Assembly (NCBI GenBank): GCA_017454355.1
Contig: JAFTDD010000058.1
Coordinates: forward strand, 1 to 64,000
From: Muribaculaceae bacterium
GTDB lineage: Bacteria; Bacteroidota; Bacteroidia; Bacteroidales; Muribaculaceae
DNA: 64,000 nucleotides
Direction of reading: 5' to 3'
The notes below the pieces were generated by a model. That model had not been told where the DNA came from. It was given only the letters and a program-made list of their open reading frames with translations, and made no database searches. Positions 60,194 through 64,000 of the stretch are shown here, piece after piece; positions within the stretch are counted from its first letter, which is position 1, and every line of letters begins with the position of its first letter. A program made the position numbers and the translations under genes.

Positions 60194-62617
60194 ATGAAAT
60201 ATTATTTTAACTCATCATTGCGATCGCTCTTGGAGCAGGGGGCGATTTCAACAAGGACCTACAATTGTCTTTATTCAGTAGGACTTGAGTCAATAGCGGA
60301 CGTTATCGCATATAGCGCCAATGCCAACGACTTTATGAGAATTAAAGGATTTGGCCTTAAATCGCGGCAAGAATTAGCCAATGTCTTATCTAACATTAAA
60401 GGTGGCTCGGACGTGGCTATTCTGCATTTTGCCAACGACGACTCGCTCCTGCCGGATATCAATAGATGTTACGAGCAAGCCTACGAAACAGTATTTAGCG
60501 GAGAAGGCATTATAGAAGAGTTTATAAGAGGCAAATATCCGTCCTGGAAAAATTTATTGACCGGTTTGAAAAATGGTATAGCACCATTGCTCAAGGTCGT
60601 GCCCGATTTCACCCGTGAGCAGCATATTTTGTTAAGGACAAAATACAATGATTATCTGCAAGAAGTCATTCGACGGGCTTCTCAACAATCTTTAGACATT
60701 CAAGACCTAGAGCGTCTCTCGGCCGAATTGAGTGCGCAGATTGATGTTTTTTCGGAATACGAGCATGCCCATTACTTCATGGACAAACTGCAGCATGAGC
60801 GAATCGAAGCGGTCTATCAGAGAATGAGTGAGGAAAATCTCAAGGTGAGGGCACGAAATTTTAGGAAGATATATTTGCCGTCATTTGAGAATCTCATCAC
60901 GTATTTTGACCTCCCGTTGGTCGCCTATCGCGACATCTGCCCCGGGCAGTCAATGCGCAAGACGTTGAAGGATATATACAATTTTACTCAAAAGTTTAAA
61001 GTTGTGTATCGCAGGCTCGTTGTGCAAACCAGGGAAGAAGTCTTGATGGCCGACTTTGAGGAGCGATATTTCTATCTGATGAATGAGCAGCGTGACTTTG
61101 TGAAAGAATTTATCGCGGCCAATAGCCACGCTCCGTTGTTTTATCTTGTCTATCATTATTTGAAACAGTCGCAGGCAAGAGTTGACAAGATGTTTTGTTT
61201 GCGTCACGGCGTGTTTGATGGAAAAAAGTGCCGGCTGGATGATATAGCGCTGGAGTTTGAAGTAACGCGCGAGCGCGTCCGTCAAGTTCTTGAGAGATCG
61301 ACAACCGCCCGCAATATTTTGGATAAATATCGGCAAGAATTGAGGTATTACTCCGTTTTGTTGTCTTCGCCGTTTGTTTGTGAACAGTCGGATGCTTATC
61401 TAAGGATATCGGCACAGGAGAAGTTTGATTATGGCTTTGATGCCTTTGCGGCAATCTTGTCTATAATGTCAAACTTTAAAATTGAAGAAATCCATAATAG
61501 AGTTGTCGCTATCAATAAAACAGCCCCGGTAGCATCGGTGGACCTGAAGAAGTGTGTGAAATCAATTGAGCGTTCTGTCAGGCAGAGGTATCCATGCGAT
61601 ACCGAAATTCCTTTGGAGACCGTTGCCGGTGTTAAAATGTCGGATGACGGACTGGAAGAATTAATGACTTATATCGTGAGCGCCATCTTTGACCATGAGG
61701 TGAATGATGGCAAAGTCTCGTTCGCTCAAAACTCAATCGATGTGGCGTTTGAGTTATATCAGATTTTGGCGCAAAAAGGCTCCCCGATGGGCATTGAGGA
61801 ATTGTTCACCGCGTTCAAGCTAAAGTATCCTGACCACAAGTTTACCAACATAAATCAGCTTAGACCATACGTTGGACCGATGGCTTATGCGAAATTCAAG
61901 GTAAAGCCAATCGGCAACCAGTCGTTGTACGGTTTGGAAGGCTGGGATAATATTTACTTTGGCAGTATCCGGGATTTGATGTCTGATACGCTAAACGCCT
62001 CTGACGTTCCGTTGCATATAAATGACATCTTTGATGCGGTGGTCAAGTATTTTCCGAAGACGAGTGTCAAAAGCATTGACTCGAGTATGCAGTCCGATAC
62101 CCGTGAACGGTTTATATCGTTCGGGAAGGACCTTTGGGGATTAAAGGGCAAGGACTATGGGGCAGCCTATGCCGTGTCGGCAAATAGCCGAAAACGCAAT
62201 TCTTTTGTTGACAGACTTGAGGCGTTCAGGCAATTTGTCGATACTAATCATCGATTCCCACAATCCAATAATGGCGAGGAGGAAGCCTCGTTAAAAAGGT
62301 GGTATTACAATGTGGAGAATGGTATCATAATTCCACCCTCAGATGAGGCTCGCAACAAATATAAGTCGATGATTGAAGGCTTTGCCGGTCAACGCATACC
62401 CAGAACCGCTTATGAGGTCTCATTCCTTGAGAAATGCGAGGCATATAAACAGTTTATCTTGACCGCCCACCAACTTCCCACCACTCATTCCAATCAAGAA
62501 TTGAGTTATTGGTTCAAGCATGTGAAGGATAATCAGTATGACAGCGATGATTATCGTGGTCGCTACCTCAAAGACCTGACCGATTTTATCCGCTCATATA
62601 ATTTCACCATTCCATGA
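60194..62617 (+). CDS. Large protein with RNAP alpha-CTD-like and sigma-region-4-like domains
   Basis: 807 residues from ATG 60194 (an upstream TTG 60179 is less likely). Residues 13-68 (GAISTRTYNCLYSVGLESIA, MRIKGFGLKSRQELANVL) match the helix-hairpin-helix of the RNA polymerase alpha C-terminal domain. Residues 346-370 (DDIALEFEVTRERVRQVLER) match sigma-70 region 4.2. Residues about 532-560 look like a HARE-HTH segment. Two helicase-associated-like units lie at about 674-710 and 746-780. Base composition is AT-rich against holA. No catalytic domain is visible. Likely a DNA-binding regulator; target unknown. Confidence 0.8.
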   Translation: MKYYFNSSLRSLLEQGAISTRTYNCLYSVGLESIADVIAYSANANDFMRIKGFGLKSRQELANVLSNIKGGSDVAILHFANDDSLLPDINRCYEQAYETVFSGEGIIEEFIRGKYPSWKNLLTGLKNGIAPLLKVVPDFTREQHILLRTKYNDYLQEVIRRASQQSLDIQDLERLSAELSAQIDVFSEYEHAHYFMDKLQHERIEAVYQRMSEENLKVRARNFRKIYLPSFENLITYFDLPLVAYRDICPGQSMRKTLKDIYNFTQKFKVVYRRLVVQTREEVLMADFEERYFYLMNEQRDFVKEFIAANSHAPLFYLVYHYLKQSQARVDKMFCLRHGVFDGKKCRLDDIALEFEVTRERVRQVLERSTTARNILDKYRQELRYYSVLLSSPFVCEQSDAYLRISAQEKFDYGFDAFAAILSIMSNFKIEEIHNRVVAINKTAPVASVDLKKCVKSIERSVRQRYPCDTEIPLETVAGVKMSDDGLEELMTYIVSAIFDHEVNDGKVSFAQNSIDVAFELYQILAQKGSPMGIEELFTAFKLKYPDHKFTNINQLRPYVGPMAYAKFKVKPIGNQSLYGLEGWDNIYFGSIRDLMSDTLNASDVPLHINDIFDAVVKYFPKTSVKSIDSSMQSDTRERFISFGKDLWGLKGKDYGAAYAVSANSRKRNSFVDRLEAFRQFVDTNHRFPQSNNGEEEASLKRWYYNVENGIIIPPSDEARNKYKSMIEGFAGQRIPRTAYEVSFLEKCEAYKQFILTAHQLPTTHSNQELSYWFKHVKDNQYDSDDYRGRYLKDLTDFIRSYNFTIP

Positions 62618-62632
62618 GCACGACCCGCCGGG

Positions 62633-64000
62633 TTATCGCCAGGCGGTGACGTCGGGGTCGGTGGTGTTGTGGTAGACGGGGGAGTCAACGCCGGCGCGCT
62701 TCTGGCGGCGGTAGTCATCCAGCAGGACAAAGGCCTTGCGGCCAAGCAGGACAATTGCGGTGAGGTTGACGGCAGTGATGATGGCCATGAACACATCGCC
62801 GATGTTCCACACCATCTCGAGGGTGGACAAGCCTCCCAAGATTACGACACCGCCGGCCGAGATGAAGCGAAACACGGTCAACGGCCAGCGACGGGACGTG
62901 AGGAAACGGATGTTTGCCTCGCCATAGTAGGTGAACCCCATGATGCTGGTGAAGGCAAACATCGTGATGGCTATTGCCACAAACGCCGGACCGATAGTTC
63001 CAATCTGGCTCTGCAACGCCGCTTGCGTCATGTCAACGCCGTTGAGGCCCGGCGTAGTGTACACGCCGCTGAGCAAAATGATAAACGCGGTGCATGAGCA
63101 CACGAGCAACGTGTCGGTAAACACGCCCAGAGCCTGTACCAAGCCCTGCTTGACGGGGTGGCTCACAGCCGCTGTCGCGGCAATGTTGGGCGTGGAGCCC
63201 TCGCCGGCCTCGTTGCTGAACAAGCCGCGTTTCACGCCCACGATAATGGTTGTGCCAAGCGTGCCGCCGGCCACCGGCTCCCACCCGAAAGCCCCTTCCA
63301 CGATAAGTCGCAGCACCTCGGGCAACTTGGTGATGTTCAACGCTATCACCACAAGGGCTATCAGCAGATAACCCACGGCCATGACGGGAACAACGATATT
63401 GCTGAATGTGGAGATGCGCTGAATGCCTCCGAAGGCGATGAAGAGGGCCAGGCCGGCCATCACCACGCCGGCAATTATTGGACTCACGCCAAAGGCATTT
63501 TGCATCGCACCGCAGATGGTGTTGGCCTGAATCATGTTGAACGACATGCCAAAGGTAATCGGCACCAAAATTGCGAACACCACCGCCAACCAGCGGCAAT
63601 GCAGGCCATACATTATATAATAGGCCGGACCGCCGACAAAACTGTCGGTGCGCCGGCGTTTATACAATTGCGCCAGCGTACTCTCGACAAATGCCATTGA
63701 TGACCCAAGCAATGCCAGCGCCCACATCCAGAATACGGCACCCGGTCCGCCAACGGCAATCGCCGTTGCCACACCGGCCAGGTTGCCGGTGCCCACACGC
63801 GCCGCGATAGACACGGCAAACGCCTGCAGCGAGGAGATCTCGGACTTCGCCGCCGCCTGAGAATTCTTAGAACTCTCAGAACTCTTAGAATCCTCAGTGG
63901 CACGTGGTGACGGTTCTCCTGTTTCAGCAGCAAGCTGTGAAACAGGAGAACCGTCACCGCCGTCTCCGGTTTCGGGATCAATTTCACTGGGTTGCTCCTC
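62633..64000 (-). CDS. Alanine:cation symporter (AGCS family), cut at the window edge
   Basis: At least 456 residues, N-terminus beyond the edge. Na-coupled amino-acid carrier: VGTGNLAGVATAIAVGGPGA, GGPAYYIMYGL, FSNEAGEGSTPNIAATA and MVWNIGDVFM are characteristic of AGCS. The visible N-terminal 60 residues (before SSLQAFAVSIAARVG) are a hydrophilic loop encoded by two repeats, a palindrome (63906-63958) and a CTTAGAAC tandem block (63861-63898), in place of the usual short loop. It converges on the preceding gene with 15 bp between stops. Confidence 0.92.
   Translation of the reverse strand, partial: EEQPSEIDPETGDGGDGSPVSQLAAETGEPSPRATEDSKSSESSKNSQAAAKSEISSLQAFAVSIAARVGTGNLAGVATAIAVGGPGAVFWMWALALLGSSMAFVESTLAQLYKRRRTDSFVGGPAYYIMYGLHCRWLAVVFAILVPITFGMSFNMIQANTICGAMQNAFGVSPIIAGVVMAGLALFIAFGGIQRISTFSNIVVPVMAVGYLLIALVVIALNITKLPEVLRLIVEGAFGWEPVAGGTLGTTIIVGVKRGLFSNEAGEGSTPNIAATAAVSHPVKQGLVQALGVFTDTLLVCSCTAFIILLSGVYTTPGLNGVDMTQAALQSQIGTIGPAFVAIAITMFAFTSIMGFTYYGEANIRFLTSRRWPLTVFRFISAGGVVILGGLSTLEMVWNIGDVFMAIITAVNLTAIVLLGRKAFVLLDDYRRQKRAGVDSPVYHNTTDPDVTAWR
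63861..63898 (-). repeat. AGAATTCTAAGAGTTCT-type tandem repeat, in frame
   Basis: Near-decamer direct repeats encode EDSKSSESSKNS within the symporter gene. Similar intergenic blocks lie at 8341-8388 and 28722-28746. Confidence 0.55.
63906..63958 (-). repeat. Palindrome with perfect 21-bp arms, in frame in symporter gene
   Basis: Arms 63906-63926 and 63938-63958 are exact complements around an 11-nt centre. The sense strand is read as GDGSPVSQLAAETGEPSP. It differs from 3788-3841 at several arm positions, each with a matching change in the other arm. Confidence 0.85.

Overview
The window reads as chromosome of a gut-type Bacteroidales bacterium. Evidence: promoters of the Bacteroidetes form TTTG-N19/20-TAnnTTTG, start codons without clear Shine-Dalgarno sites, the ribosomal trio rpmB-rpmG-DUF4295, a BspA/Por-type secretome, nspC, DUF3332, DUF6056, and CD225-DUF2752-TM2 membrane proteins. 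Genus cannot be fixed from sequence alone; the style fits Muribaculaceae or Prevotella-like lineages.

Layout. 0-5 kb: rpsP (S16), tRNA-Gln, guanine deaminase, a DUF6056 membrane protein studded with repeat DNA, and ruvC. 5-12 kb: a decayed sulfatase-modifying-factor fragment, then a TolC-HlyD-ABC-2-ABC-2 export operon and an AAA ATPase. 12-13.6 kb: repeat-rich spacer and an acyltransferase. 13.7-26.3 kb: an AT-richer locus almost entirely of exported, lipidated or membrane proteins (secreted protein, lipoproteins, CD225/DUF2752/TM2, Sel1-repeat proteins, thioredoxin, SH3-like protein), a candidate structured RNA, a convergent Ser/Thr kinase and a probable DNA-binding protein. Four promoters of this locus and the promoter of the kinase/regulator pair share the same tandem AAATGGACG element placed immediately upstream of the -33 box. 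26.4-37.6 kb: DUF3332, cdsA, a uracil-DNA-glycosylase-like protein, tRNA-Ser, rpe, DedA, OmpA, SGNH hydrolase, AlbA-like protein, a truncated YhcG/DUF1016, a C1B peptidase and a dockerin-ended secreted protein. 37.8-46.1 kb: three very GC-rich genes for secreted proteins (alpha/beta hydrolase and two BspA-like proteins). 46.4-56.3 kb: ribosomal operon, then a minus-strand sugar operon (rmlB-rmlA-fdtA-like-fdtB-like) leading into an MBOAT acyltransferase and its partner. 54-64 kb: Rpn-type nuclease, nspC, pcrA, HsdR-N protein, holA, a large protein joining an RNA polymerase alpha-CTD-like domain to a sigma-region-4-like helix-turn-helix, and an alanine:cation symporter running off the right edge.

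Two themes stand out. First, the five-promoter regulon linked to the kinase. Second, the abundance of palindromic and tandem repeats that lie not only between genes but in frame inside genes for membrane proteins (DUF6056, MBOAT, acyltransferase, symporter), with arms that differ between copies but remain perfectly paired. No complete insertion sequence, prophage or CRISPR array was seen.
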